The translations under genes and the position numbers were made by a program. Positions 16,380 through 25,437 of a DNA stretch of 64,000 nucleotides are shown one piece after another. The DNA comes from an uncultured Acidobacteriaceae bacterium. GTDB taxonomy: Bacteria > Acidobacteriota > Terriglobia > Terriglobales > Acidobacteriaceae. Within the stretch, counting starts at the first letter, position 1; the number at the start of each line of letters is the position of its first letter. The stretch spans positions 62,001 to 126,000 of the forward strand of contig CAINJJ010000008.1 in assembly GCA_903849645.1 (NCBI GenBank). Direction: 5' to 3'. A model generated the notes under the pieces. That model did no database searches. It was not told where the DNA came from and worked only from the letters and a program-made list of their open reading frames with translations.

Positions 16380-18106
16380 ACCCCCGCCGGCGCGCCTTCG
16401 TCGCCTTCCTGCTCATCGCCGCCGCGGCCTCCCTCTCCGCGCAGCAGCAGTCCCCCACTCTCCGCATCGGTCTCTGGACTCTCTGGCGCGACCAGCAAAT
16501 CACGGTCTCCCCGCAGCCTCAAGCCACCGTCACCCTCCGTTCCTGCCCTCGATGCCCATCCGAGCTGATCGCCCAACCCGCCACCCTCCGCGCCGCCGGC
16601 AGCTATGTGCTGCTGCCAAGCGGCCAGCAGGCGGCAGCCGTCTGGCTGGCGGGCCCGGTAACACTGGCCGCCCACGGCGAGCGCCTCACCCTCGCCAACC
16701 CTGTCCGGATAGCCGCCCGCCACGACACACTTCTGCTCGCCGTCACGCTCCCCATTGAGAGCTACGTCGAGCGCGTGGTGGCCAGCGAGAGCGGCAGCGC
16801 CGACACCGCCGACTCCCTCCGCGCCCTGGCCATCGTCGTCCGGTCTTACGCGCTCCACCAGGCCCACGGCCATGCGGACTACGACCTCTGCGACTCCACC
16901 CACTGCCAACTCCTTCACTGGAGCGGAAACCCTCCGCGCCAGGCTGCCGCGCATGCCGCCACCCTGGCCACCTCCGGCCAGACGCTCTGGTTCCACGGCC
17001 GCCCGGCCGCGGCCTGGTTCAACCAGAACTGTGGCGGCCGCTCCGCAACCCCCGCCGAGGTCTGGCCGGCCGCAAACCAGAAGCCGCTGCCCTGGCTCGC
17101 CTCAACCCCTGACCCCTTCTGCACCGCCGCCGGCGCGCACGAGTGGTCCGCCCAAATCTCCCTCGGCGATCTCACCACCGCCCTCGCCAACGCCGGCCTC
17201 GTCGCCCCCGGATGGAAGAACCTCACTATCGCGCGCCGCGGCGAGTCGGGCCGCGCCATCACGCTCCGCTTCGACTCCGCCGAAATCCCGGCCGAGGACG
17301 CTCGCCTCGCCATTGGCCGCTCCATGGGCTGGGGCCGCATCCTCAGCACATGGTTTGAAGTGGCCCGCCGGGGCGACCAGTTCGTCTTCCACGGCCGCGG
17401 CTCCGGCCACGGCGTCGGACTCTGCCAGGCGGGGGCGGCGGCCATGGCGGCCAACGGTCACAGCACCGCCCAGATCCTGGCCCAGTACTTCCCCGGCGCC
17501 ATCGCCGCCGACGAGCAAACCGGCCTGCCCTGGCAAACCCTCCCCGGCCAGGGCTTTGTTCTCGAAACCCTCGACCCCGCCGACGCCCGCCATCTCCCCA
17601 CCCTCGCCCAGGCCCTCGAAGAGGCTCAGAGCCGCTCCGGACTGCACGCTCCCCAGCCCCTGACCGTCCGGGCCTTCCGCACAGTCAGCGGATTCCGCGC
17701 CGCCACCCTGGCCCCCGGGTGGGTCGCGGCCTTTGCCGAGGGCAACTGGATCGGCGTTCAGCCCCTGCGCACGCTTGACGGCCGCAAACTCCTGCTTCCC
17801 GTCCTCCGCCATGAATTTCTGCACGCCCTCGTCGAGAGCCAGGCCACCGGCAGGGCCCCGCTCTGGCTCCGCGAGGGCCTCGTCGAGGCCTGGAGCGCGT
17901 CCGGCGTCCAGCCAAATCGCCCCACGCTCCCCCTGGACGCGATCGAGAGCAACCTCGCCCCCTCCGCCGGCCTCGCGCAATCGCAGGCCGCCCATCGCGC
18001 CGCCGCCTGGTACGCAGCCCGCCTGCTTGACCGCTCCGGCCGCGCCCAGGTGCTGGCCTGGCTCCGCTCCGGCGTGCCCCAGAGCGCCCTCGCCCCCTGG
18101 CGCTAG
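16376..18106 (+). CDS. SpoIID/LytB-domain protein with C-terminal HExxH metallopeptidase-like domain
   Basis: 576 residues. The GTG at 16376 overlaps the stop of the preceding transpeptidase gene and opens a signal peptide (RRRAFVAFLLIAAAASLSA). SpoIID-type residues 115-375 include LPIESYVERVVASES, with E138 in the position of the lytic transglycosylase glutamate, ALAIVVRSYAL, FNQNCGGRS, and GRGSGHGVGLCQAGA. A second domain follows: H479-E-F-L-H483 and, 17 residues later, LWLREGLVEAW with E500 as probable third zinc ligand, the layout of Peptidase_MA-like gluzincins. The combination suggests glycan-strand cleavage plus peptide cleavage in the wall. I do not know of this fusion as an established architecture. 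Confidence 0.85.
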   Translation: MNPRRRAFVAFLLIAAAASLSAQQQSPTLRIGLWTLWRDQQITVSPQPQATVTLRSCPRCPSELIAQPATLRAAGSYVLLPSGQQAAAVWLAGPVTLAAHGERLTLANPVRIAARHDTLLLAVTLPIESYVERVVASESGSADTADSLRALAIVVRSYALHQAHGHADYDLCDSTHCQLLHWSGNPPRQAAAHAATLATSGQTLWFHGRPAAAWFNQNCGGRSATPAEVWPAANQKPLPWLASTPDPFCTAAGAHEWSAQISLGDLTTALANAGLVAPGWKNLTIARRGESGRAITLRFDSAEIPAEDARLAIGRSMGWGRILSTWFEVARRGDQFVFHGRGSGHGVGLCQAGAAAMAANGHSTAQILAQYFPGAIAADEQTGLPWQTLPGQGFVLETLDPADARHLPTLAQALEEAQSRSGLHAPQPLTVRAFRTVSGFRAATLAPGWVAAFAEGNWIGVQPLRTLDGRKLLLPVLRHEFLHALVESQATGRAPLWLREGLVEAWSASGVQPNRPTLPLDAIESNLAPSAGLAQSQAAHRAAAWYAARLLDRSGRAQVLAWLRSGVPQSALAPWR

Positions 18107-18143
18107 CCCCTCCCCCAGCGCCCGCTGATTTATCCTTCCTTCG

Positions 18144-18914
18144 ATGCGCAAGACTCTGTCCATAGCCATGATTGCCATGAACGAGGAGGCGAACCTGCCT
18201 CGCACCCTCGAAACCGTGCGCTGGGCGGACGAGATCATCGTCGTGGACTCGGGGTCCAAAGACCGCACCCTCGAGATCGCCCAGTCCTTCGGCGCCAAGA
18301 CCAGTTACCACGCCTTCGGCGGCCACGGCGAGCAAAAGAACGTGGCCCTCGACCTGTGCACACAAGACTGGATTCTGCTCCAGGACGCCGACGAGCCTCT
18401 CACCCCCGAGCTGCAGCAGGAGATCCGCCAACTGCTGGCCGGCGAGCCAAGGTTCGACGCCTACTGGATTCCCCGCCTCAACCTCATCTTCGGACGCTGG
18501 ATGCGCCACGGCGGCTTCTATCCCGACCGCAAGCTCCGCCTCTTCAAGCGCGGGTCGGCGCGGCTCAGCGAGGGCGTCGGCCCCCACTCCACGCCCCAGT
18601 TCCAGGGGCCCCGCGGCAGGCTCCGGCATGACATGCTCCACTACGCCTACCCCGACATGAACATCTACCTCGAACACATGAACCGCTACAGCTCCGAGAT
18701 TGCCGAGCTGCTGGCAAAGAAGGGCCGCACCAGCCGATCGCTGCCTGCTTTCGTGTGGAACGCGCTGCTCAACCCCTGGGCCACGTTCATCTATAACTAC
18801 GTCTTCCGCCTCGGCTTCCTCGACGGCCGCGAAGGTCTGCTTCTGCACCTCAACCACTCCGTGTACATTCACTGGAAGTTCATCAAGGCGTGGTGGATGG
18901 GAAATCGCCAGTAA
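18144..18914 (+). CDS. Family 2 glycosyltransferase (WaaE/KdtX-like)
   Basis: 256 residues. The GT-A fold is clear: LSIAMIAMNEEANLPRTLE, IIVVDSGSKDRTLEIAQ, and the acceptor/metal motif LLQDADEPL. The positively charged middle (HGGFYPDRKLRLFKRG) and the C-terminal membrane-proximal helix (YNYVFRLGFLDGREGLLLHL) are typical of inverting transferases that add sugars to lipopolysaccharide core. The gene lies 37 bp after the SpoIID-like gene and may belong to the same envelope operon. Sugar donor unknown. Confidence 0.88.
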   Translation: MRKTLSIAMIAMNEEANLPRTLETVRWADEIIVVDSGSKDRTLEIAQSFGAKTSYHAFGGHGEQKNVALDLCTQDWILLQDADEPLTPELQQEIRQLLAGEPRFDAYWIPRLNLIFGRWMRHGGFYPDRKLRLFKRGSARLSEGVGPHSTPQFQGPRGRLRHDMLHYAYPDMNIYLEHMNRYSSEIAELLAKKGRTSRSLPAFVWNALLNPWATFIYNYVFRLGFLDGREGLLLHLNHSVYIHWKFIKAWWMGNRQ

Positions 18915-19237
18915 ATACAGCCACTTCGAAGCATATCGCTTGTGTCCAACGGTGACCCACCCTTGCTCCGCACCGCCCACCCCCGCGCACAAAAGAGCGC
19001 AATCTCCGCAGCCGCATAGAGCGCCAAACACATTTTTCTTTGTCCATTTCCGCAAGCACGCAATGCAGGTTAGCCTCCATCTGCACCATAGTTAGTTCAT
19101 TTACAGGCAATCCCGCCACCTATCTAACTTCCGCCATTTGATATCCACAGGATTGTTAAGATTTGCACTTGCATCCACAGATCGATTCGACATATTGTCT
19201 CTTCAATCGATGACCGCGTAGGGAATCGGGATTGAGT
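18915..19237. other. Intergenic stretch before the tandem repeat
   Basis: 323 bases after the glycosyltransferase gene. No gene-like frame is seen. An imperfect inverted pair with ATCGATT near 19182 and AATCGAT near 19205 flanks a 15-base spacer. No terminator is found directly after the glycosyltransferase stop. Confidence 0.45.
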
Positions 19238-19925
19238 TCAGAGCCGAACCGGAGAGGCAGCCATCAGCGAAAGTTGATGGTTCATCGAAGGCAAGGCGCA
19301 AAGACAAGATCTCCGATAAGAGTTGGAAGTTGGTCCAAGGCAGAGCAGGAAAATGCAATAGTCGGCGCAAGCCGGTGGTTGGTTGAGAGCTAGGCCGGAA
19401 GATGCAATATCCGATGAGAGTTGGGAGTTGATCCAGGGCGGAGCCGGAGAAGCAGCAGTCAGCGCAAGCTGGCCGTTGAGCGAAGGCGAAGCCGGAAGAT
19501 TCAATCTCCGAAGCGGGTCAGAAGTTGGTTGGATGCAGGCCTGAAGATACAGCAGCCGGTGCAAGCCGGAAGTTGTTCCAGGGCAAGGGCGGTAGCGGCA
19601 AACGTGGGTGAAAGCCTGCGAATGTGGCGAAGGCTCAGCCGGTAGAGGCAAATGCGGGTGAAAGCCCGCGGATGCAGCGAGGGCGCTGCGGAAGATACAA
19701 AAGCTGACGCGACGCGGAAGTTGGTCGAAGGCGAAGGCCAGGGGTGCAATCGCGGGCGAAAGCCAGTGGTGAGCCCAGGGCGAAGCTGGAATGCGCAGCC
19801 GGTGGTGAAAGCCGCAGGGAGCGCGCAAGGCGCAGCCGGAGATGCAGCAACCGACGCGAGTCGGAGGTTGGTCCGAAGTGCCGTGGATGATGCGAAGTCT
19901 GGCGAAAGCCGGAGACCGCTCTGAA
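19238..19925. repeat. Degenerate tandem repeat, period about 49 bp, about 14 units
   Basis: Successive segments of 48-50 bases share the pattern GGAAGTTGGTCCAAGGCG, AAGCCGGAAGATGCAATAG, CCGGCGCAAGCC. For example one unit starts at 19324 (GGAAGTTGGTCCAAGGCAGA), the next at 19373, and one at 19715. Many units differ at 20-40 percent of positions. The period is not a multiple of three, so open frames across the block wander between unrelated peptides and it is unlikely to be coding. Unlike CRISPR, there are no constant repeats separated by unique spacers. Exact boundaries are approximate. Confidence 0.75.
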
Positions 19926-19978
19926 GCGCTGCTTGGGGTACAGCTTCCGATGGAACCGCGAGGCCATCAAGAATGAGA

Positions 19979-20008
19979 CGCCAGAGATCCTAGGTCTCTG
20001 GCGTTTTC
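19979..20008 (+). terminator. Intrinsic terminator downstream of the tandem repeat
   Basis: CGCCAGAGA (19979-19987) pairs with TCTCTGGCG (19995-20003) around a 7-base loop, followed by TTTT. It is oriented for plus-strand transcription, so transcripts from the glycosyltransferase side or from the repeat block would end here. Confidence 0.75.
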
Positions 20009-20061
20009 GTTTGTGGCGCAAGTTACTTTCACTTGCACCCGAGTTACAGCCAGACATGAAA

Positions 20062-20093
20062 CGCCCCGGCTCTCGGACGCGAGAGCCGGGGCG
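20062..20093 (-). terminator. Strong hairpin ending the YncE-like gene
   Basis: CGCCCCGGCTCTCG (20062-20075) pairs perfectly with CGAGAGCCGGGGCG (20080-20093) around a GACG loop. On the minus strand it lies 26 bases after the stop of the beta-propeller gene and is followed by GTTTCAT, a weak T-run. Confidence 0.7.
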
Positions 20094-20118
20094 TATCTCC
20101 TGTGGGGTTCGGGCCGAC

Positions 20119-21168
20119 TTAGCGACCGACTACGATCACCACAAACGTATCGGGAACCATCTTGGGCCAACCGCGCGGGTTGTCCGGTGTGGGCGCAGGC
20201 CGCGGGCCAAACTCCGCCGCCATCAGATAAATGCGATCCGTGGCCGCGTCATAGGCCATCGTCCGCGCGCTCTTTTGCGTGGCCAGGCTCTCGATGGTCT
20301 TGTACGCCGGGGTCGACGCGTCTACCACCGCCAGAATCCCGTCGCCGGAAGAGGCAAACGCCAGCTTGTGGACGGCATCCCAGCCGGCCGCGTCCGGTCC
20401 ATCGCCGATGTCGGGCGTCGCCAGGGACTTGCCCGTCTTCGCGTCCGTCACGGCCATCTTCTTGCCGTCGCAGACTGAGAACAATCGGCCGCCCTCCACA
20501 TCAAACGCCAGGCCCGACGGCGAATCGCAGCCGGCCAGCGGCCACGTTGCCGTCACCTTGTTGGTGTGCGCGTCCAGCCGCACGATCACGTTCTTGTCTT
20601 CAATGTTGTCGTAGAGGGTGCCCTTGCCGTCCACCACTGCAAACTCCGGCTTGCCCGGCAGCGGGATGGTGGCCACCACTTTGCGAGAGGCCGCGTCAAT
20701 GACCGACGCATCCTTCGAGCGCCCGTTGAACGTCCAAACCGTCCTGGTGGCCGGCTCGTAGATGATGGCGTCCGGGTTGCCGCCCACCGGGATGGTGGCG
20801 ACGGTTGCCAGCGTGGCGCGGTCAAAGACCAGCACGGCGTTGCTGCCGCCGTCGGAGATATAACCCAGCTTGCCCTCGGGGTCCAGGGCCACGCCGTGCG
20901 TACCTTTCAGCCCGGTAATGGAGCCGGCCAGCTTTCCGGTAGTCGTGTCCACCACGTCCACCCGCGGTCCGCGCGTCAGGTAGAGCCGGTGCGCCGCCGA
21001 GTCGGCAATCAGGTAGTCCCAACCGCCGGTCCCGCCCAGCTTCCAGTGATCGATTACGTGATAGGGCTGCTGCGCGGCCATGGGGCGCGTGGCGGCCAGG
21101 ATGCAGAACAGCAGGGCCGCGGCCGCGAAGGACCGGGCAAAAATATGCATGGAATGGCTACGATTCAT
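20119..21168 (-). CDS. YncE-like secreted beta-propeller protein
   Basis: 349 residues with GGAG six bases before the ATG and a signal peptide (FARSFAAAALLFCILAATRPMAA). The mature part repeats blades of the type VDVVDTTTGKLAGSI, AVLVFDRATLATVATIPVGG, ASVIDAASRKVVATIPLPGK, VTDAKTGKSLATPDIGDG, about 45 residues each, as in YVTN/YncE seven-bladed propellers. Such proteins bind ligands or DNA in the periplasm, with no catalysis known. It is followed by a strong hairpin. The two-component genes lie upstream on the same strand, 87 bp away. Confidence 0.88.
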   Translation of the reverse strand: MNRSHSMHIFARSFAAAALLFCILAATRPMAAQQPYHVIDHWKLGGTGGWDYLIADSAAHRLYLTRGPRVDVVDTTTGKLAGSITGLKGTHGVALDPEGKLGYISDGGSNAVLVFDRATLATVATIPVGGNPDAIIYEPATRTVWTFNGRSKDASVIDAASRKVVATIPLPGKPEFAVVDGKGTLYDNIEDKNVIVRLDAHTNKVTATWPLAGCDSPSGLAFDVEGGRLFSVCDGKKMAVTDAKTGKSLATPDIGDGPDAAGWDAVHKLAFASSGDGILAVVDASTPAYKTIESLATQKSARTMAYDAATDRIYLMAAEFGPRPAPTPDNPRGWPKMVPDTFVVIVVGR

Positions 21169-21255
21169 GGGAGGCTCCGCTCAGGGCTCGGCAAAAGAGC
21201 AAATTCACCGGCCCAAGCAGTGTGCCACAGGCGGATTAATCCTAGCTGAACTTCC

Positions 21256-22689
21256 TCATCCGGCTCGTTCACCGGCCCCTGGGAAACAGACAGTGGCTGT
21301 GGTCCCATGGCCGGGCTGGCTGGCCAGGGCAATCGTGCCGCCCGCCTTCTCCACCACCGCCTTGCAGATGGAGAGCCCAAGCCCCGTGCCGCCGGTCGAT
21401 CGGGTCCGCGACGGATCGCCGCGATAAAAGCGGTCAAAGACCCGCGGCAGGGCTTCAGCGGAGATGCCCTCGCCGTGATCCTCGATCTGGAGCGCAGTTC
21501 CCTCGCTCGTCTGCGCCAGCCGAATGTCGATCCGCGAGCCAGACGGGCTGTGCTGCAGCGCATTCAGCAGCAGGTTTGACACCACCAGCGCGCAGTCAGC
21601 CGGGGAAAGGGGCACATCGGCGGCTTCCAGGCCATCCACCGCAACCTCAACTCCACGCACCTGGGCCACGGTCGCCAGTTGCGCCGCCACCTGCCGGATG
21701 CATTCGCTCATGTTCGCTGCGGCCTCCTGTTCAGGGCGAGGCACGCCGGACTCCGCGCGGGCCAGGGTCAACATCCCTGCCACAATCTCCTCCATGCGCT
21801 GGCAGTCGGCGAGGGTGCGTTCCAGTCCAGCCTGGTATTCGGCTGGCGTGCGCTGCCTCATCCCCAGCAACTGCAGCGACGACTTCACCACCGCGACCCC
21901 GGTCTTCAGCTCATGGGCAGCGTCAGAGACAAAGGCCCGCTGCTGCTGAAAAGAGGCCTCCAGGCGCTCCAGCACGCTCTCAATCGCATGGGTGAGGGGC
22001 GCCAGCTCCGGGGTAGCCCGCGCACTCGGCGGAGGCGAAAACTGCCAGTTATCCACTGAAACCTGTGCAGCCAGCCCGGCCAGTTGGCGCAGCGGCAGCA
22101 GGCCCCGGTGCAAGAGCCATGCAATCAGAGGCCCGGTCACCACCAGCAGCAGCAGGCTGCCGCCTGCATAGAACTCGACCGCGCGCCGTATCGCGTGCCA
22201 CACCCGCTCCGTCGGCGCCCCATACAAAATCGTCACCGGCCGCAGCTTGCCCCCGCCCGGCTCGCCAAAGTCTACGAAGCGCGAAGCATGATGGCGGAAG
22301 ACCCGAAAATGCCGGTTGTCGAGCGTCAGCCGTACAAAGCCATCGGAGGGGTCGCTCCACAGCTTGCCCGAGTCTTCCTTCCAATTCGCGGAGCGCCCCA
22401 GCAGCCGCCCCGACGCGTCAAACACCTCGTAGATGTCGTCCGGCGGCAGATGCAGACCCGACTGGTTGAACAGCAGGCTTGCCTGCGCGTCCTCGGAGTC
22501 CTGAACCGCCACCAGAATGGAGTCGGCGCGGCCTCGCAGCATGATGTCGAAGGCCACAAAATGCGTGTGGCGCTCGTACCCCAGTGAAAGCAGAAGGGCG
22601 GCCACCGAGGAAACCAGCTCCACCGCGAGCACCACTGCGATGAGCCGGAAGGCGATGCTCTTTCTGGACTCGAACCTAATCTTGAACAA
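21256..22689 (-). CDS. Sensor histidine kinase (OmpR-type pair)
   Basis: 477 residues from a TTG at 22689 that has AGGAG at good spacing and overlaps the response-regulator gene by 14 bases; the frame is open further but lacks a start signal. Two transmembrane segments (FRLIAVVLAVELVSSVAALL and the region near GGSLLLLVVTGPLIAWLL) enclose a periplasmic sensor of about 140 residues. The phosphoacceptor is in FVSDAAHELKTGV. The ATPase domain shows NLLLNALQHSPSG, IEDHGEGIS and GGTGLGLSICKAVVEKAGG. It phosphorylates the adjacent regulator; its signal is unknown. Confidence 0.9.
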   Translation of the reverse strand: MFKIRFESRKSIAFRLIAVVLAVELVSSVAALLLSLGYERHTHFVAFDIMLRGRADSILVAVQDSEDAQASLLFNQSGLHLPPDDIYEVFDASGRLLGRSANWKEDSGKLWSDPSDGFVRLTLDNRHFRVFRHHASRFVDFGEPGGGKLRPVTILYGAPTERVWHAIRRAVEFYAGGSLLLLVVTGPLIAWLLHRGLLPLRQLAGLAAQVSVDNWQFSPPPSARATPELAPLTHAIESVLERLEASFQQQRAFVSDAAHELKTGVAVVKSSLQLLGMRQRTPAEYQAGLERTLADCQRMEEIVAGMLTLARAESGVPRPEQEAAANMSECIRQVAAQLATVAQVRGVEVAVDGLEAADVPLSPADCALVVSNLLLNALQHSPSGSRIDIRLAQTSEGTALQIEDHGEGISAEALPRVFDRFYRGDPSRTRSTGGTGLGLSICKAVVEKAGGTIALASQPGHGTTATVCFPGAGERAG

Positions 22690-23380
22690 GGTCTCGCTCC
22701 TGCTCGGCGGCCAGCCGGTAGCCGCGTCCGCGCATGGTCTCAATCACCGGCGCGGGCTCGGCCACGGCGGCGTCCAGCTTCTTGCGCAGGTTGGAGACGT
22801 GAGCCTCAATCACGTTCGAGTGATGCTCCCAGTTGTAGTCGTAGAGGTGCTCCAGCAGCTCCTGCTTGCTCACAATCTTGCGCGGGTGGTGGATGAGGTA
22901 TTCAAGAATCCGGTACTCGGTAGGCGACAGGTCCACCAGCGCTTCGGCGCGGTGCACGGTCTGCTCCAGCGTATTCACTTCCAGGTCCACCGCGCGCAGC
23001 GTGGGGTGCGCCGCGCCCTTGCCCCGCCGGATAAGAGCCTTCGCCCGCGCCAGCAACTCGCCCAGGTCAAAGGGCTTGGCCAGGTAGTCGTCCGCCCCCG
23101 CATTGAGCAGTTGAACGATCGAGTCCTTCCCGTATTTGGCGGTGAGGATGAGCACCGGCGTCGCATCCTTGCGCGCGCGCAGCCGCCGCAGCACTCCCAG
23201 CCCGTCCAGCCTGGGCAGCATCAGGTCCAGCACGATCAGGTCGTAGGTCCCGCCGCGGGCAAAGTCGTCGCCCGCCTCGCCGTCCTCGGCCCAGTCCACG
23301 GCAAACCCCGGTCCGTCGCGCAACGCCGCCGCCAGGTTCTCCGCCAGCCGGACCTCATCTTCCACAAGCAGAACGCGCAT
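22676..23380 (-). CDS. OmpR/PhoB-family response regulator
   Basis: 234 residues from ATG 23380 (MRVLLVEDEVRLAENLAAA); a further ATG at 23404 has no ribosome site. The receiver domain shows the acidic pair in VEDE, the phosphoacceptor Asp in YDLIVLDLMLPRLDG, and the Lys in DYLAKPFDLGELLAR. The C-terminal winged helix has LSPTEYRILEYLIHHPRKIV and SNVIEAHVSNLRKKLD. It pairs with the kinase gene that overlaps its end. Confidence 0.93.
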   Translation of the reverse strand: MRVLLVEDEVRLAENLAAALRDGPGFAVDWAEDGEAGDDFARGGTYDLIVLDLMLPRLDGLGVLRRLRARKDATPVLILTAKYGKDSIVQLLNAGADDYLAKPFDLGELLARAKALIRRGKGAAHPTLRAVDLEVNTLEQTVHRAEALVDLSPTEYRILEYLIHHPRKIVSKQELLEHLYDYNWEHHSNVIEAHVSNLRKKLDAAVAEPAPVIETMRGRGYRLAAEQERDLVQD

Positions 23381-23697
23381 CGGTGCAGGTGTCTCCCCAT
23401 TCATTATCCGCGCAGCAAGATTAATTGGGGCTGAAGCGGTTGGGCATTCAGTAGTTTCACCACCGCGCACCGTTACTGGTCCGGGCGCATTTCTGGTCTA
23501 CGTCCACCCGGCCGGACGCCCATGAAAGGAAGAATCGACCCTTGCTTTTCACCTTGCAACAACCCGGTTGCTCCTCACGGCTCGTGTGCTTTTGGCTCTT
23601 TCTTGAAGTTCCGGCACGTTTTTGCTTCCATGTTCTTCCTTTCCTGTGGCATGATTGCCGCGCTTCACAACGTCACTTATCCCCAGGAGGAAGAACG
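23381..23697. other. Divergent intergenic region
   Basis: 317 bases between the response regulator (minus) and the small secreted protein (plus). GCAAC (23556-23560) and GTTGC (23567-23571) make a short inverted repeat that could be an operator. No confident promoter boxes were identified on either side. Confidence 0.4.
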
Positions 23698-24222
23698 ATG
23701 AAATGTAAGTCACTCGGTCTTGCTGTGTTGTTAGCAGCCTTCGCCGCCTCGGCGTTGGCTCAAACTCAGATCTCCGGCACAAGAAAATGCGGCAAGGCGG
23801 ACCCCGCGCAGACGCAGACCATTGAGGTCGGCGACCAACCAGGCCACGTGCTGGTCATTGAAAAGGGCACCTGTCCCATGGGCGTACCTTTCGAGATGGC
23901 CGGGCTCAAATCGACAACATTTGCTGCCGCTGAATCCGTTGACGTGACCGCCGCGAAGTTTCAGACCCGGGGTTACGGCGTGATTACGATGGACAATGGC
24001 GACAAGGCATACGTCCGGTTCCAGGGTTCAGGCACCATGAAGAACGGTACTCCGGATACCGGTGAGGGTACCTGGTCTTACACAGGCGGCACCGGCAAGC
24101 TCAAAGGGGTGAAGGGCAAAGGCACATGGAAGTCCTCTAACGCCCCCAACGGTGAGGGAGAAGATCAGCTGCAAGGCGAGTACACGCTGCCTGAAACGGG
24201 TGCCGCGGCAGGGAAAAAGTAA
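23698..24222 (+). CDS. Small secreted beta-rich protein of unknown function
   Basis: 174 residues with CCAGGAGGAAG seven bases before the ATG and a clean signal peptide ending in ASALA. The mature part has two Cys (RKCGKADP and KGTCPMG), which may pair. It ends in a Gly-rich barrel-like stretch, GSGTMKNGTPDTGEGTWSYT and GGTGKLKGVKGKGTW. The last motif resembles allene-oxide-cyclase-like/DUF3224 lipocalin barrels, but this is weak. Strong ribosome site and simple composition suggest an abundant periplasmic protein. Confidence 0.8.
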   Translation: MKCKSLGLAVLLAAFAASALAQTQISGTRKCGKADPAQTQTIEVGDQPGHVLVIEKGTCPMGVPFEMAGLKSTTFAAAESVDVTAAKFQTRGYGVITMDNGDKAYVRFQGSGTMKNGTPDTGEGTWSYTGGTGKLKGVKGKGTWKSSNAPNGEGEDQLQGEYTLPETGAAAGKK

Positions 24223-24276
24223 CGGCTGCGGCACCGCGGCTGGTTCGCATCCATCGCTTTGCAAGTTACAACCCAT

Positions 24277-24318
24277 AACCATGCCTGAGGTCCGGACTCC
24301 CATATCTCAGGCATGGTT
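24277..24318. terminator. Long perfect hairpin after the secreted protein gene
   Basis: AACCATGCCTGAG (24277-24289) is an exact inverted copy of CTCAGGCATGGTT (24306-24318), separated by 16 bases. There is no T-run, so it could be a weak terminator, an mRNA 3' protection stem or a binding site. Confidence 0.5.
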
Positions 24319-24447
24319 GAGTTAGCGCGCCATCTCAACCCCGGAGGCTCAGCTGCCGAGTGAGCCAGTCTTTGAAGGCGGATGTGCGGAGGGAGAGTCC
24401 TGGCCTGGGCTGAACTGCTTGGGCTTTTGTTACTATCAATCATTTAC

Positions 24448-24471
24448 GGCACGGCTAAAGCCGAGCCCTTT
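24448..24471. repeat. Short REP-like palindrome in a 440-bp intergenic stretch
   Basis: Between 24223 and 24660 no gene is seen. GGCACGGCTAAAGCCGAGCC here is a short imperfect palindrome of a kind scattered in Acidobacteriota intergenic DNA (memory). The rest of the stretch holds the hairpin at 24277-24318 and nothing else recognised. Confidence 0.5.
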
Positions 24472-24660
24472 CAAAACGCGATTTTTTGCCACAGGCTGAT
24501 AGGCATCGGGAAGGCAGCCACTTTCCGGCCATGCCACCGCCAAACCAGCGCAGTCGGGGCCGATTTGGGGCTGCTTCATTGGGCCTGGGTGAATTTTGCG
24601 TCATGTGCCCTGCTGGGCATTGACCGGCGTGCGGATGGAAGAATACCATCCGTTACGTTT

Positions 24661-25236
24661 ATGCAAGCAGCCACGACCAAGCCCGTCCTTCATGATCGCC
24701 GCAGGATGCTGAGTTTTGTGGCCGCTGTTCCAGTGCTGATGGCGCTGCTTCTGGCCTCTCTGGCCGCTCCGCTTTGCGGCGCAATGCCCAGGGCGCAACG
24801 CCACGAAGGCCGGCACGAAATCGACCATCTGGAAGAAGTATGGCGCAGCGCGCTGCTCAAAGGCAGCATTGCCGCCCTGGATTCCCTGCTGGCCGATGAC
24901 TACATGGCCATCTCTCCGAGCGGCATGCTGCAGTCCAAGGAGCAGACGCTGGCCAACCTCCGGCAGGGCACGCTTCACTTCAACAGCCTTGAAATCTCTG
25001 ACCGCAAGGTGCGCTTCTACGGGGCCACCGCCCTGGTAACGTCGCGGGCGGAGGTGGACGCAACCACTGCCGAAGGCTCCGTTTCAGGCAGCTACCGCTA
25101 CACCCGCGTCTATGTCCGCAACGAGCACGGCGACTGGAAGATCGTGAGCTTTGAGGCCAGCAGGATTCGCGAGCCGGGAGAGCGCAGGCAGGCGGAAGGC
25201 AGCCTGAGACCGGCGCCTGCGCCTTCTCCGCGGTAA
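24661..25236 (+). CDS. NTF2-like/DUF4440 (SnoaL-like) secreted protein
   Basis: 191 residues from ATG 24661; an ATG at 24706 (AGG before it) is an alternative. A hydrophobic signal or anchor lies at residues 16-40 (LSFVAAVPVLMALLLASLAA). The mature domain IDHLEEVWRSALLKGSIAAL, DSLLADDYMAISPSG, GDWKIVSFEASRI is the cone-shaped NTF2/DUF4440 fold. These proteins bind small ligands or act as delta-type isomerases; no catalytic signature lets me pick one. It stands alone. Confidence 0.8.
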   Translation: MQAATTKPVLHDRRRMLSFVAAVPVLMALLLASLAAPLCGAMPRAQRHEGRHEIDHLEEVWRSALLKGSIAALDSLLADDYMAISPSGMLQSKEQTLANLRQGTLHFNSLEISDRKVRFYGATALVTSRAEVDATTAEGSVSGSYRYTRVYVRNEHGDWKIVSFEASRIREPGERRQAEGSLRPAPAPSPR

Positions 25237-25437
25237 TGTGTGGTGAAGTGACCCATGCGCTGCGCTGAGTTACGAGCGAGTGAGTGATCCCGGCTCAATT
25301 TGAAGAATCTCATTGGAGGGCCGCTTATAATCTGCTCTCAAAGCCGTCCCCTGCGCGGGCCGCGCACCACGACACGCGGCTCCAACAAACCATAGATCGT
25401 GAACCGGCTGACCGTTCTCCCCGCTGAGGTGTATCGG

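Noticed and set aside
19238-19828. 196-codon minus-strand frame over the repeats as a gene
   Set aside because: The 49-bp period is not a multiple of three, there is no ribosome site, and the peptide follows repeat drift.
19238-19925. Repeat block as a CRISPR array
   Set aside because: There are no constant repeats with unique spacers; units of about 49 bp are joined head to tail and vary along their whole length.
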